Positions 1 through 8,287 of a stretch of 59,595 nt of DNA are shown in pieces (the stretch's first letter is position 1; each line of letters begins with the position of its first letter). Both the position numbers and the translations under genes were made by a program. Under the pieces are notes generated by a model. The model was not told where the DNA came from. It ran no database searches and was given only the letters and a program-made list of their open reading frames with translations. The DNA comes from Clostridia bacterium (GTDB taxonomy: Bacteria; Bacillota; Clostridia; Oscillospirales; CAG-272). The stretch lies in the NCBI GenBank assembly GCA_017456985.1, contig JAFTIH010000014.1, forward strand, positions 1 through 59,595. Reading direction: 5' to 3'.

Positions 1-1620
1 GAGGATGGCGCGCGCAATGGCGATGCGCTGCTTCTGACCGCCCGAAAGACCCAGCGCGCCGTCACCGATCATGGTGCTCCAGCCGCGCGGCAGCTCGTTG
101 ACGAACTCGTGCACGCGCGCAAGCTCCATCGCCTCGATGATCTCGCGGTTGGGGGCGTCGGGGCGTACGATGCGGATGTTATCCCACACCGTGCCGTAGA
201 AGATGTAAGGGTTTTGCGGCACGACGCCGAAGGAAAGGCGCAGCTCGTGCGTTTCGTAGTCCTTGACGTTGCGGTCGTGGAGCAGTACCTCGCCGCCGTT
301 CACCTCGTAAAGACGCATCACGAGCTTGGTGAAGGTGGATTTGCCCGAGCCCGAGCCGCCCACGAGCGCAAGGCTCTCGCCGTATTTCATATGGCAAGAG
401 AGGTGGTCGAAGACGAGCTTTTCGCCGTACCCGAAGGAAACGTCGCGGAAGGCGATACAGGGCTTGCCTGCGCGCATCGCGGACTCCTTCTCGATCGCGA
501 CGGAGCGGCGTGCGTCCTCCGCGACCTCGGGGGTGGTGCTGTGCTCCGCGATAATGGCGTCGATGCGCTCCAGCGCGACGGCGGCGGAGCTTTGCGAGAA
601 GTAGATGTTCAGCCAGGAGATGATGACGCCGAGGATGGTGGTCATCGTGGAAAGGAATAAGTACAGCTCACCCACGAGGATGCTGCCCTGCAACACGAAG
701 ACGGCGCCCACGAGGTAGATGAGCGCGGTGCAGGCGTATTGCACGAATTCGGGCTTCGCCGCCTCCACGATGGTGGTGAAGGACACGTTGATGCCCGTGC
801 GCTTCAAGGTGTCGATATGCTCCTCGAAGGAGGCGATGGAGGCGTCCTCGATGGCGTACATCTTGGTCGCCTCGCCCCCGTGAAGGGCGTCCGTGACGTA
901 GTGGGAGGCTTCCTTTTCCGCGTCAAGGTACTTGCGATGCTCGGCGCGGATCTTCTTGTTCGAAAGGCGCATACACACCGCCATCAAAAGGGCGGCGGCG
1001 ACGACGATCGCCGTTAAGACGGCGTTGTAGGAAAGAAGCAGTGCGACCGAGATGGCAAGCGAGATCGCTTGGTACGGTACCATTTGAAAGATCTGCGAAA
1101 GGAACGCCTTGATGTTGTTCATCGGCGCGCCCATAATATAATTGTAGAGCTCGCCCGAGGAGTTTTTGTCGCGGAAGTGCATGCACATTCTTTGTACGTG
1201 TCCGAAAAATTTCGAGCGCAGAGAAAAGAGCGTGCCCTCTTGCAGCTTCAAGATGTTTTTGTAGCCGTATCGCCACGAAAAAAGTCTGCCGAGCGAAAAG
1301 ACGATGTAGGCGCCCGCGAGAATGGCGACGAAGATCAGACGCTCGCGGCGCGTGCTGTCTGCGTCAAAGGCGAAGAGTGTCTTGCCGAACAGGGTGAGGG
1401 GCGTGTTGCCAAGTCCCGTATCCACGATATATTTGATGACGAGGGGCTGTAGGGCGACGAAAAGACCCGTGATGAGCGAAAGCACCACCGCGACGGCGGC
1501 GTTTTTGCGGAAGGGCTTCATATAGGGAAAGAGCGTTTTCCAAAAGCCCTTTTTGTCCGTGTGCTTGAAGGGGGTGTGCTCCTTGGGGGTGGTTCTTGTT
1601 GCGTTTTCTGCTTTTTTCAT
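1..1620 (-). CDS. ABC exporter, fused permease and ATPase (5' part only)
   Basis: The gene runs off the left edge, so only the first 540 codons are present. The N-terminal part has several hydrophobic segments typical of an ABC type-1 exporter membrane domain (about residues 30-320). An ATPase domain follows, with Walker A GGSGSGKST near residue 420, a Q-loop VPQNPYIF, the signature LSGGQKQR, and ends at IARAIL just before the expected Walker B. The start is ATG at 1618-1620, preceded by GGAGGA and a strong promoter. Such proteins export lipids, peptides or drugs as homo- or heterodimers. The substrate cannot be told, and a partner gene may lie outside the window. Confidence 0.88.
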   Translation of the reverse strand, partial: MKKAENATRTTPKEHTPFKHTDKKGFWKTLFPYMKPFRKNAAVAVVLSLITGLFVALQPLVIKYIVDTGLGNTPLTLFGKTLFAFDADSTRRERLIFVAILAGAYIVFSLGRLFSWRYGYKNILKLQEGTLFSLRSKFFGHVQRMCMHFRDKNSSGELYNYIMGAPMNNIKAFLSQIFQMVPYQAISLAISVALLLSYNAVLTAIVVAAALLMAVCMRLSNKKIRAEHRKYLDAEKEASHYVTDALHGGEATKMYAIEDASIASFEEHIDTLKRTGINVSFTTIVEAAKPEFVQYACTALIYLVGAVFVLQGSILVGELYLFLSTMTTILGVIISWLNIYFSQSSAAVALERIDAIIAEHSTTPEVAEDARRSVAIEKESAMRAGKPCIAFRDVSFGYGEKLVFDHLSCHMKYGESLALVGGSGSGKSTFTKLVMRLYEVNGGEVLLHDRNVKDYETHELRLSFGVVPQNPYIFYGTVWDNIRIVRPDAPNREIIEAMELARVHEFVNELPRGWSTMIGDGALGLSGGQKQRIAIARAIL

Positions 1621-1674
1621 CGTTTCGTCCTCCGTGTCGGAAGTCGTTTTTTTGCAGGGGTCGCCTGCAAGTAC

Positions 1675-1703
1675 ATCATAGCGCACGCGCGCGATAAAGT
1701 CAA
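1675..1703 (-). promoter_or_regulatory. Sigma-A promoter of the ABC exporter gene
   Basis: On the minus strand, TTGACT (1698-1703) and TATGAT (1675-1680) are separated by exactly 17 bp. The site lies about 55 bp upstream of the exporter start codon, in the right orientation. Confidence 0.8.
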
Positions 1704-1756
1704 GCATTTTCGGGCTTTTTTCTTGATTTTTTTAAAAAAACAAGGGCGCTCGCGCG

Positions 1757-1802
1757 GCAAAAAAAGCGCGCCCTCGGGCGCGCTTTCCGTTTTGCAAACG
1801 GA
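1757..1802 (-). terminator. Hairpin plus T-run upstream of the ABC exporter promoter
   Basis: A perfect stem (AGCGCGCCC, 1765-1773, with GGGCGCGCT, 1776-1784) is followed on the minus strand by a run of seven T. A second small hairpin (CCGTTTTGCAAACGG) lies beside it. It would stop minus-strand transcripts coming from the argG side before they enter the exporter promoter. No minus-strand gene was found upstream that it would serve. Confidence 0.6.
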
Positions 1803-2074
1803 GCGGTGAAAAAGAAAAAGAACCGTCGCCCGCACGGTGAAAACACGCGAAGGGACAAAATATACGCGGTTTTTTGAATATTATTCATAAAACGGTGAAT
1901 AGAAAAGGGGTGTATGCACGAATAAAAGGATGTGAAATATACAGAAAAGGCGAGGTCTTCGCGCGGAATATGCAAAAATATGCAGTTGCGTTGTAGAAAG
2001 TGAACAAAACGGAAGGGTGCTTTTGGTAAAAACTGCGCAAAATGCAAGAAGAATATACAATTTGGGGAAAAGGC
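1803..2074. other. AT-rich intergenic region between the ABC exporter and argG
   Basis: No convincing gene is present. The region holds a small inverted repeat (ACCGT-N7-ACGGT near 1823-1840) and two palindromic AT-rich motifs resembling arginine-repressor boxes: TGAATATTATTCA near 1877-1889, one base short of the usual spacing, and TGCAAAAATATGCA at 1971-1984. These may belong to argG regulation. Confidence 0.5.
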
Positions 2075-2103
2075 TTGCAAGTTTTGAGAAAATATTGTAT
2101 AAT
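2075..2103 (+). promoter_or_regulatory. argG promoter
   Basis: TTGCAA (2075-2080) and TATAAT (2098-2103) have a 17-bp spacer. The start codon of argG lies 50 bp downstream. The -10 box is embedded in an ArgR-like palindrome. Confidence 0.8.
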
Positions 2104-2109
2104 CATACA
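2096..2109. promoter_or_regulatory. Candidate ARG box (ArgR/AhrC operator) over the argG -10
   Basis: TGTATAATCATACA has perfect 5-bp half-sites (TGTAT/ATACA) separated by 4 bp. This is the geometry of the arginine repressor operator (TGNAT-N4-ATNCA). Its overlap with the -10 box would allow repression by steric block. The identity is inferred from pattern and gene context; no argR gene lies in the window. Confidence 0.5.
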
Positions 2110-2152
2110 CGCAGAAAACAAAACCGCATTTTAATAAAGGAAGGAAACCACC

Positions 2153-3376
2153 ATGGACAAGAAAAACATCAAAAAGGTCGTTCTTGCGTATTCGGGAGGA
2201 CTTGACACCTCCATCATCATTCCCTGGCTCAAGGAAAATTACAACAACTGCGAGGTTATTGCTGTGTCGGGTAACGTCGGACAGGCGGACGAGTTAGAGG
2301 GACTTGAGGAGAAGGCACTTAAGACGGGTGCGTCCAAGCTGTACGTGCTTGACCTTACTGATGAGTACGTTGACGAATACATCATCCCCTGTATGAAGGC
2401 GGGCGCCATTTACGAGGAATATCTGCTCGGCACCAGCCACGCACGTCCCTGCATCGCCAAGGGGCTCGTGGAGATCGCGCTCAAGGAGGGCGCGGACGCC
2501 ATCTGCCACGGCTGTACGGGTAAGGGCAACGACCAGGTCCGTTTTGAATTGACCATCAAGCACTTCGCCCCCAATATGCCCATCATCGCGCCTTGGCGTG
2601 AGTGGGATATCAAGTCGCGCGAGGAGGAGATCGAGTACGCCGAGGCGCACAACGTTCCCTTAAAGATCAATCGCGAGACCAACTATTCGAAGGATAAGAA
2701 TTTGTGGCATCTCTCGCACGAGGGACTTGACCTTGAGGACACGGGCAACGAGCCTCTTTACGAGAAGCCCGGCTTCCTTGAAATGGGCGTTTCCCCCATC
2801 GCCGCACCCGACAAGCCCACCTACATTGAGTTAGAGTTCGAGGCGGGCATTCCCGTCGCGCTCGACGGCAAGAAGATGAGCGCCAAGGAGATCATTCTCG
2901 CGCTCAACAAGCTCGGCGGCGAGAACGGCATTGGTCTCTTGGACATCGTGGAGAACCGTCTTGTGGGTATGAAGTGCCGCGGCGTATACGAGACCCCCGG
3001 CGGCTCCATCCTTTACAAGGCGCACAGCGTGCTCGAAACGCTTTGCCTTGACAAGATGACGATGCACGAGAAGCAGAAGCTGGCGATCACCTTTGCGGAG
3101 CTGGTCTACAACGGTCAGTGGTTCACCCCTCTGCGCGAGGCGCTTTCCGCATTCGTGGATAAGACGCAGGAGCGCGTGACGGGTAAGGTCCGCCTGAAGC
3201 TCTACAAGGGCAATATGATCAACGCGGGCGTATGGAGCCCCTACTCCCTGTATAGCGAGGAGATCGCGACCTTCGGCGAGAGCGATTACAACCAGAAGGA
3301 TTCCGAGGGCTTTATCAACCTGTTCGGTCTTCCCATCAAGGTGCAGGCGCTCGTTGACGGCAAGGGCAACAAGTAA
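2153..3376 (+). CDS. argG: Argininosuccinate synthase
   Basis: ArgG joins citrulline and aspartate with ATP to form argininosuccinate, the penultimate step of arginine synthesis in the cytoplasm. The 407-aa length is normal for the family. The N-terminal PP-loop motif [10 protein letters not shown] sits at residues 11-20. The family segments [15 protein letters not shown] and [18 protein letters not shown] follow. ATG at 2153 is preceded by AAGGAAGG. It is the first gene of the arginine cluster and has its own promoter with a candidate ArgR box. A gap of about 160 bp with large hairpins separates it from argH. Confidence 0.97.
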   Translation: MDKKNIKKVVLAYSGGLDTSIIIPWLKENYNNCEVIAVSGNVGQADELEGLEEKALKTGASKLYVLDLTDEYVDEYIIPCMKAGAIYEEYLLGTSHARPCIAKGLVEIALKEGADAICHGCTGKGNDQVRFELTIKHFAPNMPIIAPWREWDIKSREEEIEYAEAHNVPLKINRETNYSKDKNLWHLSHEGLDLEDTGNEPLYEKPGFLEMGVSPIAAPDKPTYIELEFEAGIPVALDGKKMSAKEIILALNKLGGENGIGLLDIVENRLVGMKCRGVYETPGGSILYKAHSVLETLCLDKMTMHEKQKLAITFAELVYNGQWFTPLREALSAFVDKTQERVTGKVRLKLYKGNMINAGVWSPYSLYSEEIATFGESDYNQKDSEGFINLFGLPIKVQALVDGKGNK

Positions 3377-3390
3377 TTTTCATCAAGCAT

Positions 3391-3414
3391 CCACTCTCCC
3401 TTTCGGGGGAGTGG
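3391..3414 (+). terminator. Hairpin after argG
   Basis: CCACTCTCCC pairs with GGGGGAGTGG with one G-T wobble across a short loop. There is no clean T-run, so it may stabilise the argG mRNA end or attenuate transcription rather than terminate fully. Confidence 0.4.
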
Positions 3415-3416
3415 AT

Positions 3417-3475
3417 AGCCAATCACAGCCCAAAAGGGTGCTTTTAGGCTGTGATTGGCTAATTGGCTTTTTATA
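3417..3475 (+). terminator. Long perfect inverted repeat between argG and argH
   Basis: A 14-bp arm AGCCAATCACAGCC (3417-3430) pairs perfectly with GGCTGTGATTGGCT (3447-3460). The 16-nt loop itself holds a stem AAAAG/CTTTT. The sequence then reads AATTGGCTTTTT, so it could terminate transcription in the plus direction. The length and internal symmetry also fit a small palindromic repeat element. Confidence 0.5.
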
Positions 3476-3540
3476 GAAGGATTTTAAAAAAGCGTTTTTG
3501 ACGAAAACACACCCCCGCACAGGGGGATAAGGAGTAAAGT

Positions 3541-4917
3541 ATGGCAAAGATGTGGGCAGGAAGAACGGACGGTGTGACCGACCGCGTGGCGGACGACTTC
3601 AACGCGTCCATTCATTTCGACTGCAGAATGTACCGCGAGGACATTGCGGGCAGTATGGCGCACGCCGCGATGCTGGGCAAGCAGGGCATCATCACCCCAA
3701 AGGAGGCAGAGATCCTTCGCGCGGGGCTGGCGGGGATCCTTGCGGACCTTGAGAGCGGTGCGCTCGCGTTTGACTACACCGCCGAGGACATTCATATGTT
3801 CGTGGAGGCGGAGCTGACCGCGCGCCTTGGCGAGGTGGGCAAAAAGCTGCACACCGCGCGCAGCCGCAACGACCAGGTCGCGCTTGATTTGCGCTTGCTT
3901 TTGCGCCGCGAGATGGACGAAATTTCCGCGTCGCTTCGCGAGCTTCTTTCGGTGCTCGCCGATCTTGCCGAAAAGCACGCCGCCACCATTATGCCCGGCT
4001 ACACCCATCTGCAACGCGCCCAGCCCATCACCTTCGGGCATTATTTAATGGCGTATGCGTCTATGATCGCGCGCGACCTTTCGCGCTATGCGGACGCCCG
4101 CGCGAGAATGAACCTCTCGCCCATCGGCTCCTGCGCGCTCGCAGGCACCACCTACGACACCGACCGCGCGTTTGAGGCGCGCGAGCTGAGCTTCGACGGG
4201 GTGATGGGGAACAGCCTTGACGGTGTTTCCGACCGCGATTTTTGTCTTGAATTTCTCTCGGCGTCTTCCATTCTGATGACGCATCTTTCCCGCCTTGCGG
4301 AGGAGCTGATCTTATATTCGAGCTGGGAATTCTCCTTTATCGAGCTTTCGGACGCCTACACGACGGGCTCGTCCATTATGCCCCAGAAGAAGAACTCGGA
4401 TATGGCAGAGCTCATCCGCGGCAAGACGGGCAGAGTCTTTGGCGATATGGTGGCGATGTTCACCATCTTAAAGGGACTCCCCCTCGCCTATAACAAGGAT
4501 ATGCAAGAGGACAAGGAGCGCGTCTTTGACACCGTTGACACCGTCAAGGCGTGCCTTGACGTTCTCACCCCGATGCTCGCGACGATGACGGTCAAGGAAA
4601 AGAATATGCGCGCGGCGGCGGCTGGCGGCTTTATCAACGCCACCGACCTTGCCGATTACCTCGTGACCAAGGGAATGCCCTTCCGAAGCGCGTACAAGAT
4701 CGCAGGCGAGCTCGTGGCGTATTGCATTGCAAACAAAACGACGCTCGAGGAGCTTCCTCTTGCGGTGTATCAGTCGTACAGCGACCTCTTCGACGAGGGC
4801 GTATTTGCGGCGATCGACCTTGACGCGTGCGTGGAGCGCCGATGCTCCGAGGGCGGTACCTCACCCAAGAGCGTGCGCGCGCAGGTAAACGCATTAAAGA
4901 ATTTTTTGGGAGAGTAA
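3541..4917 (+). CDS. argH: Argininosuccinate lyase
   Basis: ArgH cleaves argininosuccinate to arginine and fumarate, the last step of the pathway. The 458-aa length matches the fumarase/aspartase superfamily member. The superfamily signature GSSIMPQKKNSDMAELIRGK is clear near residue 275, and HTARSRNDQVALDLRL (around 103-118) and the TGYTHLQ-like PGYTHLQRAQP segment are present. ATG at 3541 follows AAGGAG with good spacing. argC begins 3 bp after its stop, so argH and argC are probably translated from one transcript. Confidence 0.97.
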   Translation: MAKMWAGRTDGVTDRVADDFNASIHFDCRMYREDIAGSMAHAAMLGKQGIITPKEAEILRAGLAGILADLESGALAFDYTAEDIHMFVEAELTARLGEVGKKLHTARSRNDQVALDLRLLLRREMDEISASLRELLSVLADLAEKHAATIMPGYTHLQRAQPITFGHYLMAYASMIARDLSRYADARARMNLSPIGSCALAGTTYDTDRAFEARELSFDGVMGNSLDGVSDRDFCLEFLSASSILMTHLSRLAEELILYSSWEFSFIELSDAYTTGSSIMPQKKNSDMAELIRGKTGRVFGDMVAMFTILKGLPLAYNKDMQEDKERVFDTVDTVKACLDVLTPMLATMTVKEKNMRAAAAGGFINATDLADYLVTKGMPFRSAYKIAGELVAYCIANKTTLEELPLAVYQSYSDLFDEGVFAAIDLDACVERRCSEGGTSPKSVRAQVNALKNFLGE

Positions 4918-4920
4918 GCG

Positions 4921-5841
4921 ATGACGAAGGTATTTATTGACGGCAGCGCAGGCACGACGGGGCTCCGCATCCACGAGCGCCTGTCTTTTCGCACCGACCT
5001 TTCCCTGATCACCCTTCCCGACGAGCTGCGCAAGGACAGTGCGGCGCGCCGTGAGGCACTCGCCGAGGCGGATATTGCCTTTCTCTGCCTGCCCGACGAC
5101 GCCGCCCGCGAGGCGGTCGCGCTTGCCGAGGGCTCGCGCGTGCGCATCATCGACACCTCGACCGCCCACCGCACGGCGGCGGGCTGGACCTATGGCTTTG
5201 CGGAGCTTGGCTATCGCGAGGCGATCTCGCAAACGGCGCGTCTTGCCAACCCCGGCTGTCACGCAAGCGGTGCGCTGGCGCTCATCGCCCCCCTCGTCAA
5301 GGAGGGCGTCTTAAAGGCGGACGCCGCGCTTTCCGTCTTTTCGCTGACGGGCTACTCGGGCGGCGGCAAAAAGATGATCGCGGATTACGAGAGCGCGGGG
5401 CGCGACGCCCTGCTTTCGGCGCCAAGACAGTACGCGCTGGCGCAAAAGCATAAGCATTTGCCCGAGATCACGGCGATCGGCGGTCTTGCGACGGACCCTG
5501 CGTTCTGCCCCGTCGTGGGAGATTTTTACAGCGGTATGGAGGTCACCGTTCCCGTGTTTGCGCGCGACCTGCGCGGTACGGCGGAAAACGTCAAAGAGGT
5601 TTACCGTGCGTATTTCGGCGGTCCCATCGTGCGATACGCCGAGGGCGCGGACGAGGGCGGCTTCCTCTCGGCATCCGCCCTTTCGGGCAAGGACGGTATG
5701 GAGGTCGCGGTGTTCGGCAACGACGAGCGCGTGCTTCTCGTGTCCCGCTTTGATAACCTCGGTAAGGGTGCCTCGGGTGCGGCAATTCAGAATATGAACA
5801 TTATGCTCGGCGTGGACGAAACGCTGGGACTTGACCTATAA
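4921..5841 (+). CDS. argC: N-acetyl-gamma-glutamyl-phosphate reductase, short type
   Basis: ArgC reduces N-acetylglutamyl phosphate to the semialdehyde with NADPH. The protein is 306 aa, shorter than the usual ~345-aa ArgC. Its sequence (FIDGSAGTTGLRIHERL at the start, ANPGCHASG around the catalytic Cys113) fits the second, shorter class of the enzyme. The N-terminal nucleotide-binding glycine motif GSAGTTG lies at residues 8-14. It sits 3 bp after argH and 17 bp before the preferred argJ start, in the order argH-C-J-B-D-F. Confidence 0.95.
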   Translation: MTKVFIDGSAGTTGLRIHERLSFRTDLSLITLPDELRKDSAARREALAEADIAFLCLPDDAAREAVALAEGSRVRIIDTSTAHRTAAGWTYGFAELGYREAISQTARLANPGCHASGALALIAPLVKEGVLKADAALSVFSLTGYSGGGKKMIADYESAGRDALLSAPRQYALAQKHKHLPEITAIGGLATDPAFCPVVGDFYSGMEVTVPVFARDLRGTAENVKEVYRAYFGGPIVRYAEGADEGGFLSASALSGKDGMEVAVFGNDERVLLVSRFDNLGKGASGAAIQNMNIMLGVDETLGLDL

Positions 5842-5858
5842 AAAGGATGGAGAAAACG

Positions 5859-7076
5859 ATGGTAAAAATGATTGAAGGCGGCGTTTGCGCCGCACAGGGC
5901 TTTACGGCGTCGGGCGTGCATTGCGGTATTCGCAAAAATCGCACCAAAAAGGATATTGCGCTGATCTTCAGCGAGGTCCGCGCGACGGCGGCGGCTGTTT
6001 ATACGCAGAACCTCGTGAAGGGTGCGCCCCTGACGGTCACCAAAAACCACATCGCGGACGGCTACGCGCAGGCGATCCTTTGCAACAGCGGCAACGCCAA
6101 CACCTGCAACGCGGACGGGATCCTCGTCGCAGAGCAGATGAGCGCGCTCGCGGCGGATGCGCTGGGCATCGCCGCCGCCGACGTGGTCGTGGCTTCCACG
6201 GGTGTCATCGGTCAGCCCCTTTCCTTGGAGCCGATTGCCGAGGGCGTTCCGCTTCTCGTGAAGGGGCTTTCCAAGGCGGGCGGCACGGACGCCGCCGAGG
6301 GCATTATGACGACCGACACCGTCAAAAAGGAGATCGCCGTGGAGTTTACCGTGGGCGGCAAGGTTTGCCGTCTTGGCGGTATTGCGAAGGGAAGCGGTAT
6401 GATCCATCCCAATATGGCGACGATGCTCGTCTTTTTGACGACGGACGCCGCGATCTCGCCCGAGATGCTCAAAAAGGCGCTCTCCACCGACGTCAAGAAG
6501 ACCTTCAATATGCTCAGCATCGACGGTGACACCTCTACCAACGATATGACCGTTCTGCTTGCCAACGGTATGGCAGGCAACGACCCCATCACCGCCGAGG
6601 GCGAGGACTTCGCCGCCTTTATGACGGCGCTCAACACCGTGACGGTGGCGCTTTGCCGCACGCTTGCGGGCGACGGCGAGGGTGCGACCAAGCTGCTCGA
6701 ATGCGTCGTGACGGGTGCAAAATGCGAGGAGTGCGCAAAGACGGTTGCCAAGAGCGTGATCTGCTCCAGCCTTTTCAAGGCGGCAATGTTCGGCGCGGAT
6801 GCCAACTGGGGCAGAGTGCTTTGTGCCATCGGTTACAGCGGCGCCCCCGTGGACGTGACGCGCGTGGACGTGTCCTTCCGCTCCGCGGCAGGTGAGATCG
6901 CCGTTTGCAAGAGAGGCGCGGGCATTCCCTTCTCGGAGGAGAAGGCGAAGGAGATCCTGCTTGAAAAGGAGATCGAGGTGCTCGTTTCTCTTGGCGATGG
7001 CGCTTTTGGCGCGACTGCCTACGGGTGTGACTTGACCTACGATTACGTCAAGATCAACGGCGACTACCGCACTTAA
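5859..7076 (+). CDS. argJ: Glutamate N-acetyltransferase / amino-acid acetyltransferase
   Basis: ArgJ moves the acetyl group from N-acetylornithine to glutamate and so recycles the acetyl group of the pathway. Some family members also use acetyl-CoA. The protein is synthesised as one chain that cleaves itself before a conserved threonine, here Thr188 in NMATMLVFLT. ATG at 5859 is preferred over an in-frame ATG at 5847: GGATGGAG lies 6-7 bases upstream of 5859, while 5847 overlaps that site. Length is 405 aa. The C-terminal GADANWGRVLCAIGYSG region is typical of the family. Confidence 0.95.
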   Translation: MVKMIEGGVCAAQGFTASGVHCGIRKNRTKKDIALIFSEVRATAAAVYTQNLVKGAPLTVTKNHIADGYAQAILCNSGNANTCNADGILVAEQMSALAADALGIAAADVVVASTGVIGQPLSLEPIAEGVPLLVKGLSKAGGTDAAEGIMTTDTVKKEIAVEFTVGGKVCRLGGIAKGSGMIHPNMATMLVFLTTDAAISPEMLKKALSTDVKKTFNMLSIDGDTSTNDMTVLLANGMAGNDPITAEGEDFAAFMTALNTVTVALCRTLAGDGEGATKLLECVVTGAKCEECAKTVAKSVICSSLFKAAMFGADANWGRVLCAIGYSGAPVDVTRVDVSFRSAAGEIAVCKRGAGIPFSEEKAKEILLEKEIEVLVSLGDGAFGATAYGCDLTYDYVKINGDYRT

Positions 7077-7109
7077 TGCAAACAATAGTTTACAAAAGAG
7101 GATAAAACG

Positions 7110-7973
7110 ATGGAAAAGCATTTTTCAAATGCCCAGCGCGCCGAGGTGTTAACGCAGGCGCTTCCTTACATTCAGCAATATAACGGCAAGATCGTGGTCG
7201 TCAAGTACGGCGGCAACGCGATGATCAACGAGCACTTAAAGGAGCAGGTGATGGAAGACCTCGTGCTTCTTTCGCTCGTTGGCGTCAAGGTGGTGCTCGT
7301 GCACGGCGGCGGTCCCGAGATCAACGACTTGATGGAGCGCCTTGGCAAGAAGGCGGAGTTCGTGGACGGATTACGTGTGACGGACAAGGAAACGGTGGAC
7401 ATCGTGCAGATGGTGCTTGCGGGCAAGGTCAATAAGAGCCTTGTCAATTTGCTCGGTATGAAGGGCGGCAACGCGATGGGACTTTCGGGTATGGATGCGC
7501 GCCTGATCGAAGCGGAGATCAAGGACGAGCGCCTTGGCTACGTCGGCAAGATCACGAGCGTCAACGTGGCGCCTGTGTCCGACCTGCTTGACCGCGGCTA
7601 CATTCCCGTCATTTCCACCATCGGCTGTGACCGCGAGGGCAACGCGTACAACATCAACGGCGACACCGCCGCGGCGTTTATCGCGGGTGCGCTTGGCGCG
7701 GAGAGATTGATTATGATGACGGACATCGCGGGCATTCTCAAGGATAAGAACGACCCGCAAAGCCTCATTCCTCACGTGACGATCGAGGAGGCGAAGGCGC
7801 TGTATTCGAGTGGCATCATCTCGGGCGGTATGATCCCCAAGGTGGATTGCTGTATTGAAGCGATCGAGCGCGGCGTCAAGAACGTGATCATTATGGACGG
7901 GCGTATTCCGCATTCGATTTTGATGGAGATTTTGACCGACGAAGGCGCCGGCACGATGGTTTCAAGATCATAA
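7110..7973 (+). CDS. argB: Acetylglutamate kinase
   Basis: ArgB phosphorylates N-acetylglutamate with ATP, usually the arginine-inhibited step in organisms with the cyclic (ArgJ) pathway. The 287-aa length is standard. Amino acid kinase motifs include VVKYGGNAM near residue 30, VLVHGGGPEIN near 65, and NINGDTAAAFIAGALGAERLIMMTDIAG around 187-214. The N-terminal helix (about 25 residues before VVKYGG) is the part that mediates arginine-sensitive hexamers in this family. It follows argJ by 33 bp. The next gene, argD, is separated by a repeat-rich gap. Confidence 0.97.
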   Translation: MEKHFSNAQRAEVLTQALPYIQQYNGKIVVVKYGGNAMINEHLKEQVMEDLVLLSLVGVKVVLVHGGGPEINDLMERLGKKAEFVDGLRVTDKETVDIVQMVLAGKVNKSLVNLLGMKGGNAMGLSGMDARLIEAEIKDERLGYVGKITSVNVAPVSDLLDRGYIPVISTIGCDREGNAYNINGDTAAAFIAGALGAERLIMMTDIAGILKDKNDPQSLIPHVTIEEAKALYSSGIISGGMIPKVDCCIEAIERGVKNVIIMDGRIPHSILMEILTDEGAGTMVSRS

Positions 7974-8287
7974 ATCGCGCGATGCATCGTTGCTTGCATA
8001 GGGCAGTGCGTAGCACAGCTCCTATGCGTCGCGCCTCGCCTTGCACGATTTCTGATTCTTGAAACAAGCTTTGCGGGCATAAATTTCACGGACATAAATT
8101 GCGCAATGCGTCGTTAAAGCTTCGACGCGGTCGGCTCGGCGTATGTAAATACGCCGTCGCCTTCCTTGCTCGCTTTGCCTAGCTTTGCACAATTTCTGCC
8201 TCGTGAAATGGGCAAAAAAACACTTTGAAAAGGTTTGGGGTGTGTGGGATTTTTTAAAATTCCTTGCAAATTCCCCTGATAACGATT
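7974..8287. repeat. Repeat-rich spacer between argB and argD
   Basis: No gene is evident. Two degenerate copies of one module lie in tandem: each starts ATAAAT(C/T)GCGC(G/A)ATGC(A/G)TCGTT (near 7971 and 8094) and ends TTGCAC(G/A)ATTTCTG (near 8041 and 8195). The second contains the hairpin GGCGTATGTAAATACGCC (about 8138-8155), which recurs after argF and oadA. The end, near 8228-8265, carries an AAAGGTTTGGGG(T/G)GTG element also found at 58573. These insertions seem to have pushed argD away from the rest of the cluster. Confidence 0.6.

Noticed and set aside
1700-2121. Phe/Arg-rich minus-strand readings upstream of the ABC exporter
   Set aside because: They span the promoter and terminator, lack ribosome sites and have composition typical of non-coding AT-rich DNA.
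5847-5858. Earlier ATG for argJ
   Set aside because: The ribosome binding site GGATGGAG overlaps this codon and fits ATG 5859.
5787-7121. 444-aa minus-strand open reading over argJ
   Set aside because: It is antisense to a well-supported argJ, has no family motifs, and is explained by GC-rich codon bias.
8264-8287. TTG start for argD eight codons upstream
   Set aside because: It adds residues encoded by a repeat element and has no ribosome site; ATG 8288 fits the family start.
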